Counted from the stretch's first letter, positions 34,721-43,081 are shown. The stretch is 64,000 nucleotides of DNA from JAKFYM01 sp964416595 (GCA_964416595.1 CAYQES010000013.1:1-64000); one strand, 5' to 3'. The notes: a model not told the origin generated them from the letters alone. Made by a program: numbers and translations.

Positions 34721-35656
34721 ATGAATTTTAAGAACTTGTTCATAGGAGTATTCGCTATTGCCACATTGTCGGCCTGTTCCGGCAACAACGATTCCGCTGG
34801 CACCCAGAATGCCACGGCGATCGCGCCGGTCGTTGCGGATGATAATGCGAGCAGCACTGACTACACCCAAGGCACTGCAAACTACATATTTAATGTAGAA
34901 AGCAGTACCGTGATGGTTGACGGAAAAATGGTGGATCAAGTTGACCCCGCCATCTTCGAGGGTTACCCAGCTTTAGCGAAAAACGTGGCTGAACTATCCA
35001 GCAGCACTAAAGCCATAGAAACAAAAGAGCAAGCCCTCGAACTCTGGGCCAGCGACCAACTCTCCATGGCTGTGGATATCCGCCCCGATGTAGACACTCT
35101 GCTCTATTCCCGTAATGGCTTCCAAGCTGAATCTATTGCTTACACCCATATTGCTCCAGAGCAAGACCAAGGCTTAGCCACCGGTACGGTAGTGTTCAAC
35201 TTGCGTGAATGCAAAGTGGAGGAAGAACAAGACCAAGGCCAAGGACAAGACAAAGGTCAGGGTGAAGAACAAGAAAAAGGGGAAAAAGAACCTACTTGTA
35301 TGAACGTAGTTATGACTCTGAACTTGCACGAGGTAGAGCAACCTAAAGAGCAAGACCAAGGTAAAGGTCAAGACCAAGGCGAAGGACAAGACCAAGGTAA
35401 AGGNNNNNNNNNNNNNNNNNNNNNNNNNNNNNNNNNNNNNNNNNNNNNNNNNNNNNNNNNNNNNNNNNNNNNNNNNNNNNNNNNNNNNNNNNNNNNNNNN
35501 NNNCAAGACCAAGGCGAAGGACAAGACCAAGGTAAAGGCCAAGACCAAGGTAAAGGCCAAGACCAAGGCAAAGGCCAAGACCAAGGCAAAGGCCAAGACC
35601 AAGGTAAAGGCCAAGGCGAAGGTCCAGATAAAGGCCAAGACAAAGGCGGAAAATAA
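34721..35656 (+). CDS. Lipoprotein with (QDQGKG)n repeat tail
   Basis: ATG 34721 has a perfect ribosome site (AAGGAGG). The signal peptide ends in the lipobox LSACSG (about residues 16-21). Residues 25-180 form a globular acidic domain (VDPAIFEGYPALAKNVAEL, SMAVDIRPDVDTLLY). From about 165, and solidly from 210 to the end, the chain is a hexapeptide repeat of type QDQGKG with a sub-form QDQGEG. A 100-N gap sits inside the repeat, so the true length is unknown. The repeat is a probable surface-exposed, highly charged, disordered tail. Confidence 0.8.
   Translation: MNFKNLFIGVFAIATLSACSGNNDSAGTQNATAIAPVVADDNASSTDYTQGTANYIFNVESSTVMVDGKMVDQVDPAIFEGYPALAKNVAELSSSTKAIETKEQALELWASDQLSMAVDIRPDVDTLLYSRNGFQAESIAYTHIAPEQDQGLATGTVVFNLRECKVEEEQDQGQGQDKGQGEEQEKGEKEPTCMNVVMTLNLHEVEQPKEQDQGKGQDQGEGQDQGKXXXXXXXXXXXXXXXXXXXXXXXXXXXXXXXXXXQDQGEGQDQGKGQDQGKGQDQGKGQDQGKGQDQGKGQGEGPDKGQDKGGK
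35351..35610 (+). repeat. 18-bp tandem repeat coding QDQGKG
   Basis: Near-identical 18-bp units with the form CAAGACCAAGGNAAAGGN; wobble changes are mostly at third positions (GGT/GGC, GAA/AAA). At least eight units are visible on both sides of the N gap at 35404-35503. Confidence 0.9.
35404..35503. other. Assembly gap (100 N)
   Basis: Exactly 100 N within an 18-bp tandem repeat, so this is a scaffolding gap where repeat copies could not be assembled. Unit number in the genome cannot be read. Confidence 0.99.
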
Positions 35657-35669
35657 CTAACCTTCTCAT

Positions 35670-35711
35670 CCAACCGACGGTTGGGCTACCCCCTCCCGTC
35701 GGTTGGAGTTT
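35670..35711 (+). terminator. Terminator hairpin overlapping the next ribosome site
   Basis: Inverted repeat CCAACCGACGG (35670-35680) and CCGTCGGTTGG (35696-35706), an 11-bp perfect stem with a 15-base loop, followed by AGTTTTAT. The downstream arm includes the TTGGAG that serves the gene at 35715. Confidence 0.8.
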
Positions 35712-35714
35712 TAT

Positions 35715-36503
35715 ATGAACAAAAAGTATCTACAAGCCACTCTTCTACTTCTAACGCTTACTTCCTGTGGCACAGAACAAGCCCCCTCCACACCACCCTC
35801 GCCCCCCACACCTCCCATCAGAACCACCGTAGAATTAGCCGAGCTCTCTCCCGAAGGCTGCCTCAATCTTCCCATCTACTTCGAGCAATTTGGGCAACTG
35901 AAGCCCGATCTACCTATCTGGGAAGTCACCACAAAATTTGATTTAAGCTCAAGGAAAAAGATTCGCGAGAAATTTCATAAACTCATGGCCTATTCTACTT
36001 TTCGCCTAAGCCCCAAACTTAGATCCGAATTCCACGAATTCGAAAATCTACGGCAGAATGGCTGCCAAGAAATCATTGTGCAATGGACAGATGGCACAGA
36101 AGAAAAATTTGCCATCAAGGCTTCCACTAACAGCATGGTACTTATAGAACATGAAGATGGTCGGCAGCTACGCTACACATGGTTAGGCCCGCAGCAAATA
36201 AAAGTGGACTTACAGTACTTTGTTTATGATTTGCCCTGCACCAAAGGCGCACCAGTTGTAGCGCATGTAACGAAGTTGTTGGACTGGGATGCAAATTTCC
36301 CCACCGAGATTTCACCTGATTCTCCTTTAGCGATCGATGCTGCGTACATATCGCTCTTGGCGGAAGTGGTAGGGAGAAGCCCTGAAGAATTTTATATAGG
36401 TGAAGAGCCTAAACTTTCGGTAGCGCAAACCCAAGCGCTTGCGCTTTTGCCACCGAAAGAGGAGTTTCTGACATGCGATAATTCCTTTACGCGTGCAAAG
36501 TAG
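35715..36503 (+). CDS. Lipoprotein of unknown function
   Basis: ATG 35715 (ribosome site GGAG in the terminator arm) gives 262 residues. The signal peptide ends in the lipobox LTSCGT (residue 19-24). A Pro-rich linker (APSTPPSPPTPP) precedes a globular domain with Cys residues (GCLNLPIYFEQ, NGCQEIIVQW, LPCTKGAPV). It has no recognisable family. The neighbouring upstream gene also makes a lipoprotein; the two could be functionally linked. Confidence 0.75.
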   Translation: MNKKYLQATLLLLTLTSCGTEQAPSTPPSPPTPPIRTTVELAELSPEGCLNLPIYFEQFGQLKPDLPIWEVTTKFDLSSRKKIREKFHKLMAYSTFRLSPKLRSEFHEFENLRQNGCQEIIVQWTDGTEEKFAIKASTNSMVLIEHEDGRQLRYTWLGPQQIKVDLQYFVYDLPCTKGAPVVAHVTKLLDWDANFPTEISPDSPLAIDAAYISLLAEVVGRSPEEFYIGEEPKLSVAQTQALALLPPKEEFLTCDNSFTRAK

Positions 36504-36523
36504 GGGGCGGGTAGAAAACTAAG

Positions 36524-37050
36524 CTACATTCCCTGCCGCTGGTAATTCACTTTAACTGGAAGCTTTGGGTCAAATTCTAGCAAAAGAGAACAACGAAGAG
36601 GAACTATAATCTTATGTTCTACGGATGAATCTATATGGTGGCCGATTTCATGAACTAGCATTGCGGTAGCGGCAGAAATATCCATCACCTTTGTATTATC
36701 CTGCTCGTCTTTCTGATAAATGAGATCGAGATTCACATAAATTGTATCGCCAATGACAGAGCCAATTTTAGCCACACGCTCTATTCCATCGATCATAAAA
36801 AAACCTGGATTTTTTATCTCAGATTTAAACTCAATTTTTGTGTCTGCTCGGTATTCCTGCGCAATTGCTGCGTCTATTTTGCTAAGTATTGTTTTTTACT
36901 CACCATCAAGGTCGCAAGCCTTAGTCTGCAGGCACATGCTCGTATATTTCTGCAGATTTAAATAGGAAAAAATAATATTTTGCTCTGCGACTCCGCAAAT
37001 GCATCTGTCGATATAAAGGCCATTAATATAATTAAAATTCTCTTGCCTAT
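36524..37050 (-). pseudogene. Broken gene for an exported HExxH-type metallopeptidase-like protein
   Basis: An intact 90-residue remnant from ATG 36796 has LVHEIGHHID (HExxH zinc motif) after IGSVIGDTIYVNLDLIY. Reading further upstream on the same strand shows the lost N-terminus: a good ribosome site (GAGGAGG) followed by ATA where a start should be (37050-37048), then GKRILIILMAFISTDAFAES, which is a signal peptide, then a frameshift near 36958-36965 ending at TAA 36960-36958. The other frame continues as NLQKYTSMCLQTKACDL, and meets an in-frame TAA at 36898-36896 before joining the remnant. Three lesions (start, frameshift, stop) are consistent with a decayed gene; sequencing errors could explain one of them. 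Confidence 0.75.
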
Positions 37051-37083
37051 ATTTATCCCTCCTCAAACTTCTAAAAATTTTAT

Positions 37084-37842
37084 TTAAAATTTCAATCCAA
37101 GATCGATTAATCGCTGACGAATCTCACCAGACGACATCTTTTCAATCTCTTTACTATGTAAAAAATTGTTCACAGATCGATTCACATTGCTATCCTGCGT
37201 ATAATCCCAGAGCCATTCGTGAATCATGATAAAAGATAATTGCAGCGGAGAATCCATGACCTTACTCTTTAAAAAATATGGATTGTAGTGGTACACAATG
37301 GAACGCCGAGATTTTTTTTCAATACGTATAATGGCTCGAAAATAAGAAAATATTTTTACGATAGTACCGTTACCGTTAGCTTGTTTCACCAAGCAATTTT
37401 CTGGTATACCGTCAATCTTATTGGTTCTATATCTAGTTAAACCTAGAAGTTTACTCCATTCTCTTTTGCGCACTAAATCATTGTCATTATCTAACGATTC
37501 CATCTGTTGCGTAGATTCCGCAAATCTAGAAAATGAGCGCAAAAGTCCGTGCGAAACGCCGGATAAAATTTTTACCAAGCGCCCTTGAGAATCCTCCCAA
37601 TCTCTAATGGAAGCAAAGTCCGATGGAGAAGACCCGGCGCCAATTGCGTATATATAGTCGAGAGAAAAATATTTTCCATCTCCAGGATCTGCAGGATTTA
37701 TCGGAGGTATCCTAATGGGTGGTGGTTCAGGTGCATTTTCATCCCTGCAAACAATAAGATCACCACCATTTTCCACGGTGCCACCGGCAAAAACTAGATT
37801 CGTTTCGCCCAAAAATATTATTAAAAATAATATCCATTTCAT
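37084..37842 (-). CDS. Exported NGGD-type protein with a degenerate HE motif
   Basis: A 252-residue exported protein. ATG 37842 has GGGGGAGAG upstream and begins the signal peptide KWILFLIIFLGETNLVFA. The mature N-terminus GGTVENGGDLIVC has the NGGD..VC start seen in many Bdellovibrio secreted proteins of unknown role. Near the C-terminus IMIHEWLWDY occupies the place of a HExxH metal site but lacks the second His (HEWLW), so catalysis is doubtful. The start codon overlaps the stop of the upstream regulator gene (ATGA), implying coupled expression. Confidence 0.7.
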   Translation of the reverse strand: MKWILFLIIFLGETNLVFAGGTVENGGDLIVCRDENAPEPPPIRIPPINPADPGDGKYFSLDYIYAIGAGSSPSDFASIRDWEDSQGRLVKILSGVSHGLLRSFSRFAESTQQMESLDNDNDLVRKREWSKLLGLTRYRTNKIDGIPENCLVKQANGNGTIVKIFSYFRAIIRIEKKSRRSIVYHYNPYFLKSKVMDSPLQLSFIMIHEWLWDYTQDSNVNRSVNNFLHSKEIEKMSSGEIRQRLIDLGLKF

Positions 37843-38585
37843 AAACTCTCCCCCGTTTCTAAACTGAAAAAAGCCAAACTTAATTGATACACGCAATTGG
37901 TTTTTCCGCTGCCAAAGCGCTTTTCAAAGCGCTGCATAAATTCTTTAAGCATTTGTGCGGCTTCTGCTTTTCTCTTTTTGTCAAAAGCTAACGTTAGCGA
38001 GCGCATTTCTCGCTCTTCTATGGATTGCCCTTCCAAAGCAGTTATCGCCTTGGAAAGCATCTGGGCGTGAAATTTACGAATGGCAGAAGAAGAAATGGCG
38101 GGAACGATATAGTTTTGCACAGCCTCCGGATTGCCATTAACTAGCTTAATCAATCCGTGTTTCGCCAATACTCGTAAAGAGAATATTACTTCTGTGGAAG
38201 AGATGCCGAGGCGTTTTGCGATTTCTTTTGCCGTGGTTTCTTTTTTTGTTTTTACGATCTCTACAATCGCAAAATGGTGCCAGTCGGAAATTTCAAAAAA
38301 TTTTTCTACCGAAGCGGTATCTGTAAGCTCTTTATTTTTCTTTCTGTCCTTCTCTTGTTGTAGAGAAGAAAGAAAAACTTTGGATTCAAGCTCGCTCCAG
38401 CCCAAGCGATTTGCTACTTCCTTAGCTTTCGTCATGCTGAGTGCTCGCTTGCCCTGAAAGAGCAACTTTAAAAAGCCTGGAGATAAACCCACGGACTTAG
38501 CAAAGGCGCGTTCTGAGTAGCGGAAATTTTTTCTTTTCCGGGAAACGAACTCATCTACCAGCCATTCGGAACTTGTTTGCATCAT
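37839..38585 (-). CDS. TIGR02147-type transcriptional regulator
   Basis: A 248-residue cytoplasmic DNA-binding protein. The N-terminal helix-turn-helix (SERAFAKSVGLSPGFLKLLFQGKRALSMTKAKEVANRL, about residues 24-61) is followed by a second winged segment (AKEIAKRLGISSTEVIFSLRVLAKHGLI) and ends in VYQLSLAFFSL, the typical ending of this Bdellovibrio-expanded family. The stop overlaps the ATG of the NGGD-type secreted protein, so this is a regulator-target pair. A palindrome and a promoter lie upstream. Confidence 0.85.
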   Translation of the reverse strand: MMQTSSEWLVDEFVSRKRKNFRYSERAFAKSVGLSPGFLKLLFQGKRALSMTKAKEVANRLGWSELESKVFLSSLQQEKDRKKNKELTDTASVEKFFEISDWHHFAIVEIVKTKKETTAKEIAKRLGISSTEVIFSLRVLAKHGLIKLVNGNPEAVQNYIVPAISSSAIRKFHAQMLSKAITALEGQSIEEREMRSLTLAFDKKRKAEAAQMLKEFMQRFEKRFGSGKTNCVYQLSLAFFSLETGESL

Positions 38586-38638
38586 GCAATTATTCTCGGC
38601 AGCTTTTTCGATTTCAGCAAGAAATTGGAAAACATAGT

Positions 38639-38662
38639 GTTTTCTAAATTTACTTAGAAAAC
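38639..38662. promoter_or_regulatory. Perfect inverted repeat upstream of the TIGR02147-type regulator
   Basis: GTTTTCTAA (38639-38647) and TTAGAAAAC (38654-38662), 9-bp arms with a 6-base spacer, 54 bases before the regulator's ATG. It is a candidate operator for autoregulation; no T run that would make it a terminator. Confidence 0.5.
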
Positions 38663-38758
38663 AGTTATGTCATACCGGTTCTATGTAAAGAGTTATTATA
38701 GAGCCGCGAAATCATCCGCGTCCTTCGGCACTGCTGGGGTAGGGTGGGAACGGGCTGC

Positions 38759-38787
38759 AATGTACAAACTATAACGCTAATTGTCAA
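38759..38787 (-). promoter_or_regulatory. Near-consensus sigma-70 promoter
   Basis: On the minus strand TTGACA (38787-38782), 17 bases, TACATT (38764-38759). It points toward the TIGR02147-type regulator, giving a leader of about 165 bases that contains the 38639-38662 palindrome. The interval 38586-38854 holds no gene. Confidence 0.55.
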
Positions 38788-38854
38788 TATGTTAGGGGGG
38801 GCCCGGCCAGAAGAAGAAAAGGCTGTAAAGTTCAAGCCTTGGGCCCCCGATGCC

Positions 38855-39469
38855 TTAGAATTGGAAAGAAACTCCACCGAGAGCATAGATTCCCCGGGAG
38901 CGAATTTCGGTGCCGGAAGTGTCAGTGTCCCGCAAGCCGAAATTATAACGGCCCTGCACATTGAGCCCAATCCTCTCAGACACATTGAACTCAACACCTG
39001 CGCCGGCCACACCAGCCATATCCCAATCGTCGGAAGTATTGGTAAAGCTAGTGGTGGTTCCCAATAATTTTACATCAGACTCTAAGTGCTTGGACCAAGA
39101 AGGACCCACCAACAAAAAAGGTGAAACTACAAAGTCGCCAAAGGGATTCACTTTCAGGAGCACAGGGATCTCTACGTATTTATGAGTCACTTTCGCGGTG
39201 TTTGCGATCGTATAGCCTTTCTCCACATAGTTCACCTCTGGCCTGAGGGTCACTGTCCATATTCCCACTTCCGCAAATATACCCGCCAAGAACCCGTTGT
39301 CGTTGTCATAGCTACGACCAAAAGGCGCATTTTCCACGGAGTAGTCGGAGAACACTAAACCGCCTTGGGGGCCAATCGCAAATTTTCCATCCTCAGCACG
39401 AGCCAACGGAGAACAGAGAACTGCGAACAGAGAACAGAGCACAGATACCCGCGATAAAATATACTTCAT
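38855..39469 (-). CDS. Outer-membrane beta-barrel protein (PorT-like)
   Basis: A 204-residue exported protein: signal peptide SVLCSLFAVLCSPLARA, then an eight-strand-type barrel (FAIGPQGGLVFSDYSV, WTVTLRPEVNYVEKGYTI, YVEIPVLLKVNPFGDFVVSPFLLVGP, GLNVQGRYNFGL) ending in GGVSFQF. It fits the outer-membrane barrel fold of the porT/OMP_b-brl class. The stretch encoding the signal peptide contains a short internal repeat (CTCTGTTC units). It follows the lipoprotein gene at 39494 by 24 bases in the same direction. Confidence 0.8.
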   Translation of the reverse strand: MKYILSRVSVLCSLFAVLCSPLARAEDGKFAIGPQGGLVFSDYSVENAPFGRSYDNDNGFLAGIFAEVGIWTVTLRPEVNYVEKGYTIANTAKVTHKYVEIPVLLKVNPFGDFVVSPFLLVGPSWSKHLESDVKLLGTTTSFTNTSDDWDMAGVAGAGVEFNVSERIGLNVQGRYNFGLRDTDTSGTEIRSRGIYALGGVSFQF

Positions 39470-39493
39470 GATTTTCCCTTTCTTATTTAACGA

Positions 39494-39889
39494 TTAATCT
39501 TTTACTGAGGTCCAAAGCGCTCGATCGCCCGTGGGATATTGCACGGTAGCTAGAGGCTCAGCGGTGATGAAAAGGTCAAACTTCTGGAAAGGGGTGACTG
39601 TCCGAAGATCTGCCTCATTCTTATTATCCACTTTCAGGGCACCTAAATTCTGGGCCAAGCTTGATTCAGAGCTCTGGGCCCATACCACATAGGTGCTAGC
39701 GTTAGGCTCCATGGTTACAGGCTCTTGCAAATTCTTTACAGTAACATGCACAGCAGAGTTGCCATTTTGCTCTGGCTTCACCCACACCTCACCTTTAGCC
39801 TGCGGCAAATTGCTATGGCTATTCATTGTTTGAGTGGTTGCACATCCCACCACCGCTAAAGAACAAATCACGTAAAATATTTTTTTCAT
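39494..39889 (-). CDS. Small lipoprotein
   Basis: A 131-residue lipoprotein: signal peptide KKIFYVICSLAVVG, lipobox VVGCATT. The mature part is a single beta-sandwich-like domain (VWVKPEQNGNSAVHVTVKNL, YVVWAQSSE, FDLFITAEPL), resembling anti-sigma or fibronectin-like extensions but unassigned. It shares a transcript direction with the barrel gene downstream. Confidence 0.75.
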   Translation of the reverse strand: MKKIFYVICSLAVVGCATTQTMNSHSNLPQAKGEVWVKPEQNGNSAVHVTVKNLQEPVTMEPNASTYVVWAQSSESSLAQNLGALKVDNKNEADLRTVTPFQKFDLFITAEPLATVQYPTGDRALWTSVKD

Positions 39890-40034
39890 TGCATCCTCCT
39901 AAAAAGTTCCACGTTTCGCAGGAGCAATGGCTGTGCCACCACCGCCAATGCCTTCTGGCGACGGAAGAAGAGGGATTTATTTATAGGTAAGAGGCAAAGC
40001 ACCCCGCAAAAAGGGAATTACGCCTCAATGTAAT

Positions 40035-41069
40035 TTAGGGTTTATTTCTATGAATAGGTTCAGCTGGAATTTTCCAGAGGGAATACACTACTGAGCTGCC
40101 AATACAAAAAGCAATAATTGCTAAAGATAATCCGATAGGAAATTTGCCGCCAAACAATTCATTGAGCCATATCATTTTTAAGCCCACGAAAATCAGCACA
40201 GCCGCCAAACCAAATTTTAAATAATGGAAGCGCCCCACCATACCCGCTAATAAGAAATAAAGTGAACGCAAACCCAAGATAGCAAAAATATTCGAGGTAA
40301 ACACAATAAAGGGCTCTTTTGTGATCGCAAAAATCGCCGGTACGGAATCTACAGCGAAAATGATGTCCGTAAGCTCAAGAAATACGAGTGCAATTAGCAA
40401 GGGCGTGCCATACAAAATCCCGTTGCGTCTTACAAAAAACTTACCCTCTTGCATTTCTGGTGTGACCCGCAAAAACTTCCGCATAAAACGAATCACGAGA
40501 TTTTTCTCAGGATCCACGGGTTTCTCCGGAGCAAACATCATTTTGATACCAGTAAAAATGAGGAACAAGCCAAATACTAATACTACGGTCTCATACTTCA
40601 TCAGCACAGCGCCAAGGGCGATAAAAATGGCTCGGAAAAAGAGCGCGCCAATCACACCGAAAAAAAGTACGCGGTGTTGGTAAACAGGAGGCACAGAGAA
40701 GTAGCTGAACACCACCACAAAAACAAAAATATTATCTACCGCAAGGGATTTCTCCACCACAAAGCCTGTGAGAAACTCCAACCCCACTTGTTTGGCTAAT
40801 TCGCCGGCGGTTTTGCCTGTGGCCGCGAGCAATGCAGGATCTTGAGCGAATTTCCATTCGGCATAGTGGTATAGGCCGAAGTTAAACAATAATGCTAAAC
40901 TGATCCAGAATGCGCTCCAACCGAGAGCCTCGCGAAAGCGCACCACGTGAGCATGACGGTGAAATACGCCTAGATCCAACGCCAACATTATGAGCACAAA
41001 GCCGATAAAAGCTATGTAATGCCAAAAATATTCAGCAAACGGAAAGAGTTGAATAGTCTGTTCGATCAT
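40035..41069 (-). CDS. TerC/Alx-family integral membrane protein
   Basis: A 344-residue polytopic inner-membrane protein. The TerC core (EFLTGFVVEKSLAVDNIFVFVVVFSYF, GVIGALFFRAIFIALGAVL, LELTDIIFAVDSVPAIFAITKEPFIVFTSNIFAILGLRSLYF) is intact with its conserved Asp residues in membrane helices. Related proteins export manganese or metals or act in tellurite resistance and envelope metalation. It is divergent from nhaR across an 86-base gap. Confidence 0.93.
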   Translation of the reverse strand: MIEQTIQLFPFAEYFWHYIAFIGFVLIMLALDLGVFHRHAHVVRFREALGWSAFWISLALLFNFGLYHYAEWKFAQDPALLAATGKTAGELAKQVGLEFLTGFVVEKSLAVDNIFVFVVVFSYFSVPPVYQHRVLFFGVIGALFFRAIFIALGAVLMKYETVVLVFGLFLIFTGIKMMFAPEKPVDPEKNLVIRFMRKFLRVTPEMQEGKFFVRRNGILYGTPLLIALVFLELTDIIFAVDSVPAIFAITKEPFIVFTSNIFAILGLRSLYFLLAGMVGRFHYLKFGLAAVLIFVGLKMIWLNELFGGKFPIGLSLAIIAFCIGSSVVYSLWKIPAEPIHRNKP

Positions 41070-41155
41070 TAACGTATGGCTCCTTGACTCTCTTTTCGGC
41101 CAGAATATAACTTAGATCCAATAGAAATAAAATCATCTTAGCTTCGGAAAAAACA

Positions 41156-42043
41156 ATGATCAACTGGTTAAACTACCATCACCTCTTTTACTTTCGTACC
41201 ATCGCCACAGAAGGAAGCATCGCCCGTGCGGCGGAAAAGCTGCGTCTCGGACAACCCACCCTATCAGCACAATTAAAACAACTGGAAGAAACTCTCGGCA
41301 CCCCACTCTTTGAACGAAAACACAAAAAACTCATTTTAACGGAACAAGGGCGTAAAGCCTTGGAATACAGCAATGAAATCTTTCGCCTCGGGGCGGAAAT
41401 GCAGGAGGTTCTAGAAGATCGCGCTGCCCCCACCCGCACTCATCTCGCCGTGGGCGCCCTCGATAGTGTGCCGAAGCACGTGATTTTAAATCTCACAAAG
41501 GCGGCCTATAAATTAGGGAACTGTGTGGTGTCTGTATTGGAAGGAAAGGGCGATGAACTTTTACGGGAACTCACCCTCCACCGCATTGATCTTGTGCTCT
41601 CCAATTATTTGCCTTCTGTTTCTGAAATGGACAAAATCCGCTGCCGAAAAATCGCACAAACTCCCGTGTACGTTTATGGAGCGCCTAAATTTAAAAGCTT
41701 GCGTAAACTTTTCCCACAATCCCTACACCAGGCTCCCTTTGTACTCCCCACCCGCCACTCCCGCTTACGCCATGACTTAGAAAATTATTTTCGCGCCAAA
41801 AATATTACTGTGGATGCCATTGCCGAAACCCAAGACACTAGCCTACAACTACTTTTGGGTGAGGCGGGCCTAGGGCTCCTCCCCGTGCAGGAAATCACTG
41901 CCAGAGAAAAAGTGAAAGAAGGCGTACTCGTGGAAATTGGCTCACTACCCTCCGTGAATGAAGAACTTTATCTCATCAGCGCTTCTCGCAAGATCGAAAA
42001 CCCCATTGCTAGTCAACTTTGGGCGAAGTACCAATTGCACTAA
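41156..42043 (+). CDS. nhaR: LysR-family regulator NhaR
   Basis: A 295-residue LysR-type protein with the NhaR-type N-terminus NWLNYHHLFYFRTIATEGSI and the HTH region AAEKLRLGQPTLSAQLKQLEETLGTPLFER. The effector domain follows. In Enterobacteria NhaR activates the Na+/H+ antiporter gene nhaA in response to sodium. No nhaA lies here; the divergent TerC gene might be its target (inference). Confidence 0.88.
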   Translation: MINWLNYHHLFYFRTIATEGSIARAAEKLRLGQPTLSAQLKQLEETLGTPLFERKHKKLILTEQGRKALEYSNEIFRLGAEMQEVLEDRAAPTRTHLAVGALDSVPKHVILNLTKAAYKLGNCVVSVLEGKGDELLRELTLHRIDLVLSNYLPSVSEMDKIRCRKIAQTPVYVYGAPKFKSLRKLFPQSLHQAPFVLPTRHSRLRHDLENYFRAKNITVDAIAETQDTSLQLLLGEAGLGLLPVQEITAREKVKEGVLVEIGSLPSVNEELYLISASRKIENPIASQLWAKYQLH

Positions 42044-42092
42044 TTCTTTAGTGATTCGTTTTTGGCAAATTAAATCCTATTATTTATCTATT

Positions 42093-42120
42093 TTTACAAA
42101 GTAAAGAAAGCGCGTATATT
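42093..42120 (+). promoter_or_regulatory. Candidate promoter of htpX
   Basis: TTTACA (42093-42098), 16-base spacer, TATATT (42115-42120), 22 bases before the ATG. The region is AT-rich. Confidence 0.5.
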
Positions 42121-42141
42121 AAAAGGAAAGGAGATCTCTTT

Positions 42142-43023
42142 ATGCAGATCGCAAAGCGTATTTTTTTATTTGTGCTCACGAATATTTTAATCGTGGCTAC
42201 TTTATCTATAGTGCTCTCACTTTTGGGTGTACAGCCCTATCTTAGTGCTAAGGGCATTAACTACGGCAGCCTGATGGTTTTCTGTTTAGTTTGGGGCTTC
42301 GGCGGCGCTTTCATTTCGCTCCTACTCTCCAAAGTAATGGCTAAATGGATGATGGGCGTGAAAATCATTTCCAACCAAGAAATGAGCCCCGATCTCCAAT
42401 GGGTACGGGAAACCACGCTCCGCTTAGCGCGGGCCGCCCGTTTGCCCAAGGATCCCGAGGTAGGCTACTACGATAGCCCCGATATGAACGCCTTCGCTAC
42501 TGGCCCTAGCCGCAGAAACTCCCTCGTGGCCGTTTCCAGTGGCCTCCTGCAGCGCATGGGTAAAAAGGAAATCGAAGGTGTGCTCGCCCACGAGGTGGCC
42601 CACATTGCCAATGGCGATATGGTAACGATGACCCTTGTGCAAGGCGTGGTGAACGCGTTCGTAATGTTCATTTCCCGCGTAGTGGTGCATGCCCTCGCGC
42701 AATTTGTGGACGAAAAACAACGGGCCATCGTGCAGTTCATCGGCGTATTTGTGTTCGAAATCCTCCTTGGATTCTTGGGCATGATGGTGGTGGCTTCCTA
42801 CTCTCGAGCCCGGGAATTCCGTGCCGATAAAGGCGGCGCCATGTTGGGTGGCCGAGAAAATATGATCGCCGCTTTACGGGCCCTGCAGCGGCAAGTGGCG
42901 ATGCCCCAGGCCGATGATTCCTTGGCAGCCTTCAAGATTGCTGGCGGCCAGGGCGGCTTTATGCGCTTTTTCTCCACCCACCCTCCGCTAGAGGTGCGGA
43001 TCGAACGCCTACAACGGGCTTAA
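42142..43023 (+). CDS. htpX: Membrane zinc protease HtpX
   Basis: Inner-membrane M48 peptidase for quality control of membrane proteins. It has two N-terminal hydrophobic helices (about residues 9-55), the core KEIEGVLAHEVAHIANGDM with zinc motif HEVAH, two further helices, and SRAREFRADKGGAMLGG containing the third Glu ligand. The end HPPLEVRIERLQR is typical. The length of 293 is normal. In other bacteria htpX is induced by envelope or heat stress; the promoter at 42093 is ordinary sigma-70 type. Confidence 0.96.
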   Translation: MQIAKRIFLFVLTNILIVATLSIVLSLLGVQPYLSAKGINYGSLMVFCLVWGFGGAFISLLLSKVMAKWMMGVKIISNQEMSPDLQWVRETTLRLARAARLPKDPEVGYYDSPDMNAFATGPSRRNSLVAVSSGLLQRMGKKEIEGVLAHEVAHIANGDMVTMTLVQGVVNAFVMFISRVVVHALAQFVDEKQRAIVQFIGVFVFEILLGFLGMMVVASYSRAREFRADKGGAMLGGRENMIAALRALQRQVAMPQADDSLAAFKIAGGQGGFMRFFSTHPPLEVRIERLQRA

Positions 43024-43032
43024 ACTTTCCTA

Positions 43033-43081
43033 CCGGAGCTGGCCAACCCTCCCCTAATCACGGCCGGCTCCGGTTTTTTTA
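43033..43081 (+). terminator. Rho-independent terminator of htpX
   Basis: CCGGAGC-T-GGCC pairs with GGCC-G-GCTCCGG around a loop of about 18 bases, followed directly by eight or more T. It starts 10 bases after the htpX stop. Confidence 0.92.

Noticed and set aside
35351..35610. CRISPR array or phage-like repeat array
   Set aside because: The units are an in-frame 18-bp protein repeat with no spacers.
41070..41155. Mn-sensing yybP-ykoY riboswitch before the TerC gene
   Set aside because: The whole divergent gap is only 86 bases and no conserved riboswitch motif was seen.
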